Shown piece after piece: positions 41,558 through 51,375 of a stretch of 64,000 nucleotides of DNA (its first letter is position 1; the number at the start of each line of letters is the position of its first letter). The notes under the pieces were generated by a model. The model worked only from the letters and a program-made list of their open reading frames with translations, was not told the origin of the DNA and did not search any database. A program made the translations under genes and the position numbers. The DNA comes from Mesobacillus jeotgali (GTDB taxonomy: Bacteria; Bacillota; Bacilli; Bacillales; Cytobacillaceae): contig NZ_FVZC01000009.1 in assembly GCF_900166585.1 (NCBI RefSeq), positions 1-64,000 of the forward strand, read 5' to 3'.

Positions 41558-41906
41558 TTTTCCAAATTGGATACATTAAGAGAAAGCCGGGCCCTTTTAA
41601 ACCGTTTTAAAACAAATTCCAGTTTGGGAAGGTTTTAAAATAAACAGAGGGTGGTAATGTAGGTGTACAAGCAGAAAGCAACATGAAACAACATCCTAGA
41701 CTGACTGCTTGTCTGCTGCAGAAACAATGGTTTAATACCTCCAAATTAGAGGTAAGATAAAATTAGAGCAAGCTGATAAGCTCCCGGGATGCAATACTCA
41801 TCAGTACAGCCTAATTTTACAAAAACTCTGCAGTATGAAAATGGGTGTGGAAATACCCGGCACTACTACTTTACATTACATTAACATTATAAGGAGGAAA
41901 AAAATT
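41558..41906. other. Gap before the GlsB/YeaQ-like gene
   Basis: About 350 bp with no gene. No clear sigma-A or sigma-B promoter is seen. A strong AAGGAGG lies just before the next start. Confidence 0.5.
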
Positions 41907-42164
41907 ATGTTAAGTTTTCTTTGGGCATTAATTATCGGTGGTATTATTGGATGGGTAGCAGGATTAATCCTTGGAAGAGATATTCCAGGTGGCGTTATCG
42001 GTAACATCATTGCCGGTTTTGTAGGTGCTTGGATTGGTCAAGCTATTTTAGGTGACTGGGGACCAGTAGTTGCTGACTTTGCGATTGTTCCAGCCTTGAT
42101 TGGTGCAATTGCGTTAGTATTCATCGTCAGCCTTGTAATGAAGAGCATGCGTAAAGCTGACTAA
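41907..42164 (+). CDS. GlsB/YeaQ/YmgE family stress membrane protein
   Basis: An 85-aa protein with three Gly-rich membrane helices ('WALIIGGIIGWVAGLILGRD' at residues 5-24, 'GGVIGNIIAGFVGAWIG'). This is the 'transglycosylase-associated' small membrane family linked to general and acid stress in Gram-positives and enterics. ATG 41907 follows AAGGAGG. Function unknown at the molecular level. Confidence 0.92.
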   Translation: MLSFLWALIIGGIIGWVAGLILGRDIPGGVIGNIIAGFVGAWIGQAILGDWGPVVADFAIVPALIGAIALVFIVSLVMKSMRKAD

Positions 42165-42172
42165 TATTCAGC

Positions 42173-42207
42173 AAAAAATCCCTTCCGTTTTCGGAAGGGA
42201 TTTTTTT
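42173..42207 (+). terminator. Terminator after the GlsB-like gene
   Basis: AAAAAATCCCTTCCG-TTTT-CGGAAGGGATTTTTTT. Confidence 0.95.
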
Positions 42208-42231
42208 GTGCGATTGTTTGAAACCTTGGAG

Positions 42232-43152
42232 TTAAATTTCATAGGGATCGATATTAACGAAAATCGGTTCCCTGTCGATAAAAGGAGCATGACATATTAT
42301 TTTTTCCTGTGTAAAAGGGTGGATGAATTCCATTTTGACGGCGTGCAATGCCTGCCGGTAAAATTGGTCACTTCCATCATACAGCTTGTCTCCTGCAAGC
42401 GGGTGGCCAATGGCGTTAAGGTGGACACGAATTTGGTGGGTCCTGCCAGTATCCAGAAAACACTGTACAAGGGTAAGATTTTTTTGTTTGAGTTTATCTA
42501 AAACTTTAAAATGAGTGATCGCCTTCTGGCCTGTCTCCGATACTCTTCTTCTTGTCGGATGATGCCGATCGCGCCCGATTGGCTTATCAATCGTGCCTTT
42601 TTTTTGCTTGATGATTCCATCCGCGAGTGCCAGATAAGTTCTTTTTATAGAGCGTTCTTCGAGCATTTTATCGAGAATTGCTGCAATGAGCGGATTTTTT
42701 GCAAACAGGACAGCTCCTGTAGTATCACGATCGAGTCTGTGTATATGGCGCGGGCGGTTTGCCTCACCATTTGCCTGCATATGAAACGCAGCTGCATTCG
42801 CGAGAGTGCCAGTCTCGCTGGCTTCATTAGGATGAGTGTCCATTCCTGCAGGCTTATTGAAAACAATCATGTGATCATCTTCAAAAATGATATCAACATT
42901 CATATATTCGGGTATGAAGGCCGACTCTTCTTCTGTGAAAAGTTTAATGCTTAATCGTTGATTTTTACGGAGGGGAAGAGTCCAATCAGGAACTATTCCA
43001 TTAATTAAGACACTTTTTTCCATTCTGAAATTATGGACCTGTTTTTTCGGTGCCTTCCAAAAATCCTTGAATAATGTTTCAAGCGTGTATTGTTCCCATG
43101 TTTCAGGAATGGTGACTTCAAACCAGTCGCCTTTTTTGTTTGTTTGATTCAT
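42232..43152 (-). CDS. RluA-family RNA pseudouridine synthase
   Basis: A 306-aa RluA-type enzyme. The catalytic Asp lies in 'RHIHRLDRDTTGAVLFAKN' near residue 145, preceded by 'VFNKPAGMDTHPN' and followed by 'LDTGRTHQIRVHLNAIGHPL'. An N-terminal S4-like RNA-binding segment is present ('FRMEKSVLINGIVPDWTLPL'). It isomerises uridine in rRNA or tRNA; the site is not predictable here. By position it resembles YhcT of the yhc region. AAGGAG precedes ATG. Confidence 0.92.
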   Translation of the reverse strand: MNQTNKKGDWFEVTIPETWEQYTLETLFKDFWKAPKKQVHNFRMEKSVLINGIVPDWTLPLRKNQRLSIKLFTEEESAFIPEYMNVDIIFEDDHMIVFNKPAGMDTHPNEASETGTLANAAAFHMQANGEANRPRHIHRLDRDTTGAVLFAKNPLIAAILDKMLEERSIKRTYLALADGIIKQKKGTIDKPIGRDRHHPTRRRVSETGQKAITHFKVLDKLKQKNLTLVQCFLDTGRTHQIRVHLNAIGHPLAGDKLYDGSDQFYRQALHAVKMEFIHPFTQEKIICHAPFIDREPIFVNIDPYEI

Positions 43153-43325
43153 CGAAATCTCCTTGTTTGTGCCATGTGTGAAAAGTTTTTATTATACTTG
43201 CAATTTTGTCAACTTTTACCTTCCCCATGGGCATAATTACCACCCAGTTAATTGGAATGGATATGTTATTCTAGGTATATATATTACGAATAGATTACAA
43301 AGGGTTATAAAAGGTGGGTCAATCA

Positions 43326-43724
43326 TTGAAAATTGTTTATGCGTCTACGCCCGGACAAGAAGAGAAAATTGTAGAGCTGGCAAATTATTTTTACACTGAT
43401 ATTTTTCCATTATACTTCACGGATGAAGACATTCAAGAATTTGAAAGGCTTGAAGTTTTACATACCAGACCCGAACAGTTCGAGAGATTCAGTACACTTG
43501 GAGATGCTTTCCAGGTAATCACAAGTATGCAGACATTGATCTCTATCTTGGAATCTGGCCATATTCCCGGAAAATATCAGGCAATGTTCCGTAAAAATGT
43601 ACAGATTTTGACGGACTATGGGATATGCTTCCCTTTTAATTACAATCAGTTCTCTGATTCAGAACATGTCCATCTGGATTATATCAGTACTTACTCAAAA
43701 GCTGCCAATCGATTACTGTTATAG
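43326..43724 (+). CDS. YhcU-like DUF5365 protein
   Basis: A 132-aa soluble protein, 'KIVYASTPGQEEKIVELANY' and 'AFQVITSMQTLISILE', recognised as the Bacillus YhcU family by sequence and by position next to an RluA gene and near yhcX. No function is known. TTG 43326 is taken as start since AAAGGTGGG is 7 nt upstream; a GTG at 43314 lies inside that site. Confidence 0.8.
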   Translation: MKIVYASTPGQEEKIVELANYFYTDIFPLYFTDEDIQEFERLEVLHTRPEQFERFSTLGDAFQVITSMQTLISILESGHIPGKYQAMFRKNVQILTDYGICFPFNYNQFSDSEHVHLDYISTYSKAANRLLL

Positions 43725-43730
43725 TAGAAA

Positions 43731-43764
43731 GAAAACGCCTGCAGAATAGCAGGCGTTTTCTTTA
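43731..43764. terminator. Bidirectional terminator, yhcU / thioredoxin-like
   Basis: GAAAACGCCTGC-AGAATA-GCAGGCGTTTTC between convergent genes. The right arm reaches the stop of the minus-strand gene. Confidence 0.93.
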
Positions 43765-44232
43765 TTTCAATGTGTTCTCATTAAACCAATTTTCGAATGT
43801 GGCTTCTTCCTGATAGCCGACAACTCTGTTGACTTCTTTTCCATCTTTGTATTGAACAATCGTTGGTGTTGATTCAATACCATAATCATTCCAGCCCTGT
43901 TCGAACTCAAGTAGGTTGTATTGTACGAGATTTACATTCATATCCTTTGCCAGAGGAGCGACTATTGGGGTCGTACGCACACAGTGTGGGCATGTCGGGC
44001 TGTAAAAATAAACCGTAACATCTTCGCCATCTTCAAGCTTCTTGTCAAGATCGTCTGGCAGGATAATATTCTGATAGTTTGGATCATCCAGTTGTTTGAC
44101 GGTTTCGGGATGGAGCGTATCTTTTCCGTATGGATTCCCCTCAGCCTTTTCTTCATTTTGTGCTTTATTAACAAAGAATAAAGCCGCGAACAATCCTACG
44201 ATAATAACTAAAAAAATGATAACCTTTTTCAA
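43762..44232 (-). CDS. Membrane-anchored thiol-disulfide oxidoreductase (CPHC)
   Basis: A 156-aa protein with one N-terminal membrane helix ('KVIIFLVIIVGLFAALFFVN') and an extracytoplasmic thioredoxin domain. The active site 'YFYSPTCPHCVRTTPIVAPL' carries CPHC, the DsbA-type dipeptide, and the cis-Pro loop is 'IESTPTIVQY'. It should make disulfides outside the membrane and be reoxidised by the adjacent BdbC. The TTG start is preferred: AGGAGG lies 9 nt upstream and the upstream gene's stop is 1 nt away, so the two are coupled. Confidence 0.88.
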   Translation of the reverse strand: MKKVIIFLVIIVGLFAALFFVNKAQNEEKAEGNPYGKDTLHPETVKQLDDPNYQNIILPDDLDKKLEDGEDVTVYFYSPTCPHCVRTTPIVAPLAKDMNVNLVQYNLLEFEQGWNDYGIESTPTIVQYKDGKEVNRVVGYQEEATFENWFNENTLK

Positions 44233-44233
44233 A

Positions 44234-44671
44234 TTAAGCTTCCTCCTTCGATTTCTTCCAAATAACAAGGCTCAATGCAAAAATAATGATGAATGCGGTC
44301 AAAGCCAGGAATGGAATGGTGATGAAACCCAACCAGTTTATGTACTGCCCGGTACAAGGCACTCTTCCGCATGTAACAGCATTATCAGCCATGAATGGCA
44401 CTTTTTGCAACGAGTAATGGTAAAGCGATATCAGACCGCCCGCAGCAGCCATGATCATTGTATAAAAAGATATTTTATAATCCCTCTTCACAACGGCAAT
44501 CCCCAGAATCAAAGTAAAAGGATACATAAGGATTCTTTGATACCAGCATAGGAGGCAAGGTTCATACTGGCGGATTTCTGAAAAGTACAGGCTGCCAAAC
44601 ATCGCGATGATGGAAGTGGCCCATGCAGCAAATAATAAGGTTTCCCTTAAATCTTTTTTCGGCTCTTTCAA
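44234..44671 (-). CDS. bdbC: Disulfide bond formation protein BdbC (DsbB family)
   Basis: A 145-aa, four-helix quinone oxidoreductase. The first Cys pair is 'CLLCWYQRILMYP' at about residues 39-51. The second pair lies in 'NAVTCGRVPCTGQYINWLGF' near 97-116. It passes electrons from the thiol oxidase encoded just downstream to the quinone pool. Together they form a complete oxidative folding pair. The ATG has GGGGAG upstream. Confidence 0.93.
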   Translation of the reverse strand: MKEPKKDLRETLLFAAWATSIIAMFGSLYFSEIRQYEPCLLCWYQRILMYPFTLILGIAVVKRDYKISFYTMIMAAAGGLISLYHYSLQKVPFMADNAVTCGRVPCTGQYINWLGFITIPFLALTAFIIIFALSLVIWKKSKEEA

Positions 44672-44945
44672 GCTAATCTCCCCTAATTAATGTAATCTCT
44701 ATTGAAACAATTTTTATCAAAGGAATAAAATTATCTCTCATTACATCTTAAGGAATGTAATAAAATATTTCAATTAACATTATGTGAAATAATTTTTCCC
44801 AATGGATGTGGAGAAGCTAAAGAAAATGTATTAGGCTGGGTTGAAAAAGGGTATAGGGATATGATGTTTTGACTCTTTTTACATAAGGATCTGCAAGAGC
44901 CCGAAACAAGACGAATTTTTTACGAAAGAAAGGGTGCACGACGAT

Positions 44946-46484
44946 ATGACTGAACTGGACTTATCAAAATTTGAAAAAAGAATGATCATCCGCAATACGA
45001 GATATGAGGATATAGACGAAATCATTAAAATGCAAAATAGCTGCTTTCCTGGCATGGATCCATGGAAGCGGGATCAGCTGGAAAGCCACCTGGAAATATT
45101 TCCGGAAGGCCAGTTCGTTGCTGAGTATGACGGCAATGTGGTTGGATCCTGCTCCAGCCTGATTATAAACTTTGACGAATATGATGACCGCCATAGCTGG
45201 GATGATGTCACAGATGAAGGCTACATCACCAATCACAACCCTGATGGCTATAATTTATATGGAATTGAAGTCATGACCCACCCTGAATTCAGGCGGATGA
45301 AGGTGGGCTACCGTCTGTATGAAGCAAGGAAGGACCTCGCCCGGCAGATGAACCTGAAGAGTATAATTATCGGCGGCAGAATCCCAAATTATCATCTTCA
45401 TGCAGAAGAAATGTCACCCCGTGAATATGTCCGGCAGGTTGCTTCTCATAAAATATATGATCCGGTTCTATCTTTCCAGCTAAGGAATGACTTTATTTTG
45501 ATGAGGATCAATCCGAATTATTTGCCGGACGACCTCCAGTCAAATAAATATGCGACATTGATGGAATGGAATAATGTTGAATACCAGCCAAAGTCCAAGC
45601 GTTTCTTCAAGACCAGCAACCCGGTCCGAATTTGCGTTGTCCAGTATATGATGAGACAGATTGAATCATTTGAAGATTTTGCACATCAGGTAGAGTACTT
45701 TACCGATGTTGCTTCAGATGCTGGCTCAGATTTTGCGGTGTTCCCGGAGATTTTCACGACACAGCTCATGTCATTCATGAATGAAAAATCCCCATCACTG
45801 GCTGTCAGAAGGGTTACTGAATACACAGAGCAATACATTGAGCTTTTTACCGATCTGGCTGTAAGATACAATGTCAACATTATTGGAGGTTCTCATTTAG
45901 TTAAAGAAGATGATGAAGAAATTTACAATATTTCTTACTTATTCCGCCGCGATGGAACAATCGATAAGCAATATAAGCTCCACATTACACCAAATGAGCG
46001 CAGATGGTGGGGCATCAGCAGGGGTGATGAGCTGAAGGTCTTTGATACAGACTGTGGCAAAATCGCTATCCAGATTTGTTATGATATCGAATTCCCTGAG
46101 CTTGCGAGAATCGCCACGGATATGGGAGCAAAAATCATCTTTACTCCTTTCTGTACAGAAGACCGCCAGGGGTACCTTCGTGTCCGTTACTGTGCTCAGG
46201 CCAGAGCAGTCGAGAACCAGGTCTACACCGTTATCTCAGGAACAGTCGGGAACCTGCCGCAGACGGAAAACATGGATATCCAATATGCACAGTCCGGAAT
46301 CTTCGCACCATCTGATTTTGAATTTGCCAGAGACGGAATCGTCGGTGAAACAAACCCGAATATTGAAATGGTCATGATTGGCGATGTTGACCTCGAAATC
46401 CTCCGCCGCCAGCGACAGGACGGAACAGTTCGCCAGCTTAAAGACCGGCGCCACGATATTTACCGCATTCAGTATAAGAAGTAG
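44946..46484 (+). CDS. yhcX: GNAT-nitrilase fusion hydrolase YhcX
   Basis: A 512-aa two-domain enzyme, near-identical in layout to B. subtilis YhcX (513 aa). Residues about 12-185 are a GNAT N-acetyltransferase-like domain ('GYITNHNPDGYNLYGIEVM', 'EFRRMKVGYRLYEARKDLA'). Residues about 225-505 are a carbon-nitrogen hydrolase with the Glu-Lys-Cys triad visible in 'VFPEIFTT', 'KQYKLHITPNERRW' and 'AIQICYDIEFPE'. Substrate unknown; nitrilase-superfamily amidases act on amides or N-carbamoyl compounds. ATG 44946 is preferred, matching the B. subtilis N-terminus 'MTELDLSKFEKRM'. Confidence 0.94.
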   Translation: MTELDLSKFEKRMIIRNTRYEDIDEIIKMQNSCFPGMDPWKRDQLESHLEIFPEGQFVAEYDGNVVGSCSSLIINFDEYDDRHSWDDVTDEGYITNHNPDGYNLYGIEVMTHPEFRRMKVGYRLYEARKDLARQMNLKSIIIGGRIPNYHLHAEEMSPREYVRQVASHKIYDPVLSFQLRNDFILMRINPNYLPDDLQSNKYATLMEWNNVEYQPKSKRFFKTSNPVRICVVQYMMRQIESFEDFAHQVEYFTDVASDAGSDFAVFPEIFTTQLMSFMNEKSPSLAVRRVTEYTEQYIELFTDLAVRYNVNIIGGSHLVKEDDEEIYNISYLFRRDGTIDKQYKLHITPNERRWWGISRGDELKVFDTDCGKIAIQICYDIEFPELARIATDMGAKIIFTPFCTEDRQGYLRVRYCAQARAVENQVYTVISGTVGNLPQTENMDIQYAQSGIFAPSDFEFARDGIVGETNPNIEMVMIGDVDLEILRRQRQDGTVRQLKDRRHDIYRIQYKK

Positions 46485-46495
46485 GCTAACTGGAG

Positions 46496-46532
46496 CACCT
46501 GGGAGAGAGAAGAGTATTCCCAGGTGTTTTTT
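46496..46532 (+). terminator. Terminator after yhcX
   Basis: CACCTGGGA...TCCCAGGTG stem with T6. Confidence 0.9.
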
Positions 46533-46837
46533 CTGTGGTGATTGAGATGCATTGATTTAGTGTGTTTAAGCGTTTTGCGAGATTGGGTGCCCTAAACCGC
46601 GAGGAGGAAAAAGAGGTAACCTATAGAGAGTGTTGGAATCTTAAATTACAGGGGAAAGACCAATAACCCGTTTTGGTGCACTAAATTAGCAGAAAGCTGA
46701 AAGTCGTTTACCATTAAAAGGAATTTTTTCTAAAAAATAAACTGCCTTAAATAAAATCAACAAATATTATCAATCAAGCTACATCTTGTTTTATAATTAG
46801 CTAAGATTCAAATCTTATTTTTTCAGGAGGTCATTCG
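46533..46837. other. Gap before pgcA
   Basis: About 300 bp without gene or clear repeat. In B. subtilis the glycerol genes glpP-glpF-glpK-glpD and yhxA lie between yhcX and pgcA; none is present here. Confidence 0.55.
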
Positions 46838-48583
46838 ATGGATTGGAAGATGAACGCTGACAAGTGGCTTGGTTTTGCTGGATTAGATCCAGAGCTGAAA
46901 ACCCAACTTGATTCACTTAAAAATAACGAGAAGCATTTAGAAGAAGTCTTTTATAAAAACCTTGAATTCGGTACTGGCGGAATGCGCGGGGAGATTGGCG
47001 CCGGGACAAATCGCATGAATATATATACTGTCCGAAAGGCATCTGCCGGGCTGGCTGCATACATAGAAGAACAAGGAGCTGAGGCGAAGCAGCGCGGTGT
47101 GGCGATTGCCTATGATTCCCGCCATAAGTCACCTGAATTTGCCATGGAAGCTGCTAAGACATTGGCCACGCGCGGCATCCAGACATATGTTTTTGAAGAA
47201 TTGAGACCTACTCCTGAACTCTCATTCGCAGTCCGTTACCTTCATGCATACGCAGGAATTGTCATCACGGCCAGTCATAATCCGCCTGAGTACAACGGCT
47301 ATAAAGTATACGGACCAGACGGCGGGCAGCTTCCACCGGACAGTGCGGACGAAGTCATTGCCAAAGTAAACGAAATTGAAAATGAACTGTCAATTGAGGT
47401 TATGGACGAGCAGGAGCTGAAAGAAAAGGGTTTGATCAAGATGATTGGACCTGAAGTGGACCGGGCTTATCTCGAGAAGCTGATGATCATATCTGAAAAT
47501 CCGACACTTTCAGATGAAACCGATGTAAAAGTTGTCTTCACTCCATTGCATGGAACGGCAAATATGCCAGTCCGCAATATACTGACGAATTTGAAGTACC
47601 AAAATGTCACGGTCGTAAAAGAACAGGAGCTTCCGGATCCTGAGTTTTCAACAGTAAAGAGTCCGAACCCGGAGGAGCATGCTGCTTTTGAACTGGCCAT
47701 CCGCGAAGGAAAGACAATTGATGCGGATGTGCTGATCGCAACTGATCCAGATGCTGACCGTCTAGGTATTGCGGTAAAGGGTCAGGATGGGGAGTATACT
47801 GTCCTGACTGGAAACCAGACTGGTGCGCTTCTGCTGCACTATATTCTTACTCAAAAGAAGGAAAAAGGCACATTACCTGCGAATGGAGTCGTGTTGAAAA
47901 CGATTGTGACTTCCGAACTTGGCCGCAAAATCGCGTCATCTTTCGGTCTTGACACAATTGATGTCCTCACGGGTTTCAAGTTCATTGCTGAAAAAATCAA
48001 ACAATATGAAGAAACAGGGGAGTACAGGTTCCTGTTCGGATATGAAGAAAGCTACGGTTACCTGATTGGCGACTTTGCCAGGGATAAGGATGCGGTCCAG
48101 GCAGCCATGCTTGCTGTTGAAGTTTGCGCTTATTATAAAAAGAAGGGAATGTCCTTATACGAAGCGCTGCTTAGTGTTTTTGAAGAGTTTGGTTATTACC
48201 AGGAGGGCCTGCGTTCACTGACGCTAAAAGGAAAAGAGGGCGCAGAACTAATCCAGAAAACTCTCGGAGTTTTCCGCAAGGAGCCGCTCAAGCAGCTCGG
48301 AGCATTGAAAGTTACGTCTGTGGAAGACTATTTGACAGGTATTAGAGTGAATTCAGGTAATGAGGAAGAGAAAATCAAGCTTCCATCGTCAAATGTCATC
48401 AAATACTATCTTGAAGATGGTTCTTGGATGTGCCTTCGTCCATCAGGGACGGAGCCGAAAATCAAATTCTATTTTGGCGTAAATGACCAGAGCCTTAAAG
48501 ACAGCCAGCAAAAACTTAAGCAGCTTGAACAGGATTTCATGGACCTGGTAGAAAAGAAAATGGAAGCCGCCAAAACACTATAA
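46838..48583 (+). CDS. pgcA: Alpha-phosphoglucomutase PgcA
   Basis: A 581-aa alpha-D-phosphohexomutase, the same length as B. subtilis PgcA. The phosphoserine loop '[20 protein letters not shown]' is at about residues 141-160, metal loop '[11 protein letters not shown]' at about 305, sugar-specificity '[19 protein letters not shown]' at about 405, and phosphate-binding '[15 protein letters not shown]' near 530. It interconverts glucose-6-P and glucose-1-P, feeding UDP-glucose for glycolipid and teichoic acid synthesis. CAGGAGG precedes ATG. An SDR gene follows 37 bp later and is probably co-transcribed. Confidence 0.96.
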   Translation: MDWKMNADKWLGFAGLDPELKTQLDSLKNNEKHLEEVFYKNLEFGTGGMRGEIGAGTNRMNIYTVRKASAGLAAYIEEQGAEAKQRGVAIAYDSRHKSPEFAMEAAKTLATRGIQTYVFEELRPTPELSFAVRYLHAYAGIVITASHNPPEYNGYKVYGPDGGQLPPDSADEVIAKVNEIENELSIEVMDEQELKEKGLIKMIGPEVDRAYLEKLMIISENPTLSDETDVKVVFTPLHGTANMPVRNILTNLKYQNVTVVKEQELPDPEFSTVKSPNPEEHAAFELAIREGKTIDADVLIATDPDADRLGIAVKGQDGEYTVLTGNQTGALLLHYILTQKKEKGTLPANGVVLKTIVTSELGRKIASSFGLDTIDVLTGFKFIAEKIKQYEETGEYRFLFGYEESYGYLIGDFARDKDAVQAAMLAVEVCAYYKKKGMSLYEALLSVFEEFGYYQEGLRSLTLKGKEGAELIQKTLGVFRKEPLKQLGALKVTSVEDYLTGIRVNSGNEEEKIKLPSSNVIKYYLEDGSWMCLRPSGTEPKIKFYFGVNDQSLKDSQQKLKQLEQDFMDLVEKKMEAAKTL

Positions 48584-48620
48584 GTTCAACATAGAGATTC
48601 AGCAAGGAAGGAAGAATGGA

Positions 48621-49343
48621 ATGTTAAAAGAACAAGTCGCAATAGTCACAGGCGCATCAAGAGGTATTGGCAAAGAAATCGCAGTGAAATTGGCTGAGCA
48701 GGGAATGAAGCTTTCGCTGGCAGGAACCTCAGACGATATCCACAAAACAGCCGAAGAGCTGAAGCAACAGGGGTTTTCGGAGGTCATTGCTGTACAGACT
48801 GATGTCAGCAATGAACAGCAGGTGAAAAACCTTGTAGAGAAGACGCTTGAAGCTTTCGGCCAGGTTGATGTACTTGTGAATAATGCCGGTATCGGCTTTT
48901 TCAAGTTAGCTGAAGAAGTGACAATTGATGAATGGAAGAAGCTTTTTGAAGTCAATGTCCAGGGTGTTTTCCTGGGCGCTAAAGCTGTGCTGCCGCATAT
49001 GAAGGAACGAAAGACCGGTACCATCATCACGATCTCATCTGATGTTGGCCGTTATACCATTCCAAACGGGAGTGCTTATACTGCTTCAAAGTATGCTGTA
49101 CAGGGCTTCAGCGGGGCACTTGCCCAGGAAGTAAGGGAATTCGGGATCCGTGTTGGCACCATCAACCCGGGAATGGTTGATACTTATTTTGCCGATTCAA
49201 AACAGGGCCTTCCCGAGAAACACGACTGGCTCAAGGTGGAAGATATCGCAAATGCTGTTGTATATATGGCGTCTGCTCCAAAGCATATGCTGATCGATGA
49301 AATTGTTATCCACCCACTAGTACAGAACTACCCAATTGCATAA
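48621..49343 (+). CDS. Short-chain dehydrogenase/reductase
   Basis: A 240-aa classical SDR. It has 'IVTGASRGIGKEIAVKLAEQ' (Rossmann Gly motif, 8-27), 'NNAGIGFF' near 90, the catalytic Ser in 'ITISSD' and 'YTASK' (Tyr-X3-Lys) near 153. Related to FabG-type 3-ketoacyl reductases, but no fab genes are nearby and the true substrate is open. It follows pgcA at 37 bp with AAGGAAGG before ATG and has its own terminator. Confidence 0.9.
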   Translation: MLKEQVAIVTGASRGIGKEIAVKLAEQGMKLSLAGTSDDIHKTAEELKQQGFSEVIAVQTDVSNEQQVKNLVEKTLEAFGQVDVLVNNAGIGFFKLAEEVTIDEWKKLFEVNVQGVFLGAKAVLPHMKERKTGTIITISSDVGRYTIPNGSAYTASKYAVQGFSGALAQEVREFGIRVGTINPGMVDTYFADSKQGLPEKHDWLKVEDIANAVVYMASAPKHMLIDEIVIHPLVQNYPIA

Positions 49344-49354
49344 CGCTAAATCCC

Positions 49355-49388
49355 ATCCGAAGAGAATCTGTTTCTCTTCGGATTTTTT
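49355..49388 (+). terminator. Terminator after the SDR gene
   Basis: ATCCGAAGAGAA-TCTG-TTTCTCTTCGGAT with T6. Confidence 0.95.
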
Positions 49389-49485
49389 ATTGCCATTGAG
49401 ACTTTAGACTGAGAAAAATTCAGACCTTTTCTGAAAGCGCAATGTTTAAATTAAAGATATAATAATGGGAAATGGGGTGATTACA

Positions 49486-50598
49486 ATGGCTGGTAATGAT
49501 TCACATATTGGCATTCTTAAGGAGATTGCTGAATTATTGAACGAGGGAACGGAGCTTAATCGTGTTCTGACCGAGGTCTTAAGAAGGCTATTGCATATAA
49601 CTGGGCTGGAAACTGGTTGGATCTTTCTAATCGACAATGATGGTAAGTACCAGTTGGCTGCAAAGGAAGAGCTGCCCCCAGCATTATCATTGAACCATTG
49701 TGCACCGATGTGTGAGGGCGGCTGCTGGTGTGTAGACCGTTACAATGATGGAAGATTAAATAAAGCGACGAATATATTTGAATGTAAAAGGCTTGAGGAA
49801 GCAATTGAAAATCAAACTGGTGACACCAATGGATTGACGCATCATGCAACAGTTCCATTGCGCGCCGGAGAGGAAAAGTTTGGCGTCATGAATGTTGGCT
49901 CCCCCCATAAAACACATTTCAAACAAGATGAGCTTGCTTTGCTTGAGTCGGTTGCATTCCAGATCGGTACGGCGATTAAAAGACTGCGTCTTGCCCAGCA
50001 GGAGCAGGAGCTTGCGCTTGCGGCTGAACGGAATCGCCTGGCAAGGGATCTTCATGATTCAGTGAACCAACTCCTTTTTTCATTGAGTCTGACAGCAAGA
50101 GCTGGAATGGAGATGGCAGGAACTTCGGAGCTGAAAGATACATTTTCATACATACAAAACCTCGCACAGGAAGCACAGGGGGAAATGAGGGCGCTGATCT
50201 GGCAATTGCGTCCCCGCGGCCTTGAAAATGGGATTATTTTCGCACTTTCCGGGTATGCCGAAATGCTGGATCTAGAAATGGAAACAAAGGTTTCTGGCGC
50301 AGCGAGTCTGCCTGGGAAGGTGGAAGAAGTGCTTTGGAGAATTGGGCAGGAAGCACTGGGCAACTGCAAGAAGCATGCACAGGAAAAAAAGGTTGAATTG
50401 GAACTTGAAATTACCAGTGGAATGGTCGAGATGAGTATACGAGATAAAGGCAGGGGTTTTAATTATGATCCTGATAAAGTGCTGCCTTCTCTGGGGTTGA
50501 AAAGTATGCAGACACGTGCTGCCTCCCTTGGGGGCAGCCTGGAAATTGCAAGTAAACATGGGGAAGGAACCCTGGTTATTGTCAAAATCCCAATTTAA
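49486..50598 (+). CDS. yhcY: Cytosolic histidine kinase YhcY (GAF, NarX-type)
   Basis: A 370-aa sensor kinase without membrane helices. A GAF domain (about 25-175) carries a cysteine cluster 'CAPMCEGGCWC' (Cys at about 72, 76, 80, 82) plus Cys near 100. HisKA_3 follows with the phospho-acceptor His in 'RNLARDLHDSVNQLLFSLSL'-like 'RLARDLHDSVNQLLF' near 190, then the HATPase domain ('DKGRGFNYD'). The related staphylococcal AirS/YhcS binds a 2Fe-2S cluster through GAF cysteines and senses oxygen or redox; the cluster here suggests the same. It is followed 17 bp later by its response regulator. Confidence 0.9.
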   Translation: MAGNDSHIGILKEIAELLNEGTELNRVLTEVLRRLLHITGLETGWIFLIDNDGKYQLAAKEELPPALSLNHCAPMCEGGCWCVDRYNDGRLNKATNIFECKRLEEAIENQTGDTNGLTHHATVPLRAGEEKFGVMNVGSPHKTHFKQDELALLESVAFQIGTAIKRLRLAQQEQELALAAERNRLARDLHDSVNQLLFSLSLTARAGMEMAGTSELKDTFSYIQNLAQEAQGEMRALIWQLRPRGLENGIIFALSGYAEMLDLEMETKVSGAASLPGKVEEVLWRIGQEALGNCKKHAQEKKVELELEITSGMVEMSIRDKGRGFNYDPDKVLPSLGLKSMQTRAASLGGSLEIASKHGEGTLVIVKIPI

Positions 50599-50615
50599 TA
50601 ATGGAGGAAAAGGAT

Positions 50616-51275
50616 ATGGCGATTAAAGTTCTTATAGCCGATGACCATCATGTCGTCAGAAGGGGATTAGTTTTTTTTCTCAGGACACAAGATCAGCTTG
50701 AAATTGTAGGAGAAGCGGGCAATGGGAGGGAAGCAGTTGAACTTGCCGAAAAGCTGAATCCTGACATTATATTAATGGATTTAATCATGCCCGAGATGAA
50801 TGGAATTGAGGCGACAAAACTTATCAAAGCCAAAAATAAGGATATTAAAATCATGATGCTGACAAGCTTTTCAGACCAGGAACATGTGATTCCAGCGATT
50901 GAAGCAGGTGCATCTGGCTATCAGCTAAAAGATATACAGCCTGATGAACTAGTCAAATCGATCATAAGGATTGTGGAAGGGGAAAATCACCTTCATCCGA
51001 AAGCAACCTCTCTTGTTTTAAAACACCTTTCCGGCAATAACCGTTATGATAAACGACCGCTAGATGAGTTAACAAAGCGGGAGGTAGAGGTGCTGAAAGA
51101 AATAGCCAGCGGCAAAAGCAATAAGGAAATCGCAGCTTCGCTTTTTATCACAGAGAAAACAGTCAAAACCCATGTATCCAATGTTCTTGCAAAATTGGAA
51201 GTTGCGGACAGAACACAGGCAGCTTTATATGCCGTCCGCAATCGCCTTGTAAACCAGGATCCCCCATCCGCATAA
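50616..51275 (+). CDS. yhcZ: NarL-family response regulator YhcZ
   Basis: A 219-aa regulator. The receiver domain has 'VLIADDHHVVRRGL' at the N-terminus and the phospho-Asp in 'ILMDLIMPEMNGIEATKLIK' near residue 54. The C-terminal LuxR-type HTH is 'LTKREVEVLKEIASGKSNKE' to 'FITEKTVKTHVSNVLAKLEV' (about 150-205). It is the partner of the YhcY kinase. ATG 50616 follows GGAGGAAAAGG; an ATG at 50601 lies at the start of that site. Confidence 0.93.
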   Translation: MAIKVLIADDHHVVRRGLVFFLRTQDQLEIVGEAGNGREAVELAEKLNPDIILMDLIMPEMNGIEATKLIKAKNKDIKIMMLTSFSDQEHVIPAIEAGASGYQLKDIQPDELVKSIIRIVEGENHLHPKATSLVLKHLSGNNRYDKRPLDELTKREVEVLKEIASGKSNKEIAASLFITEKTVKTHVSNVLAKLEVADRTQAALYAVRNRLVNQDPPSA

Positions 51276-51321
51276 CAATGAATCCAATAAATACCTATGC
51301 ATTAGCAGCATAAAAATAAAC

Positions 51322-51360
51322 AAACACGGCACCTTAATATAGGTGGCCGTGTTATTTTTT
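51322..51360. terminator. Terminator between yhcZ and yhdB
   Basis: AACACGGC/GCCGTGTT and ACCT/AGGT stem with loop TAATAT, then T6 on the plus strand. It may also serve the convergent yhdB. Confidence 0.85.
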
Positions 51361-51375
51361 GGTGGAATTCTCTGT

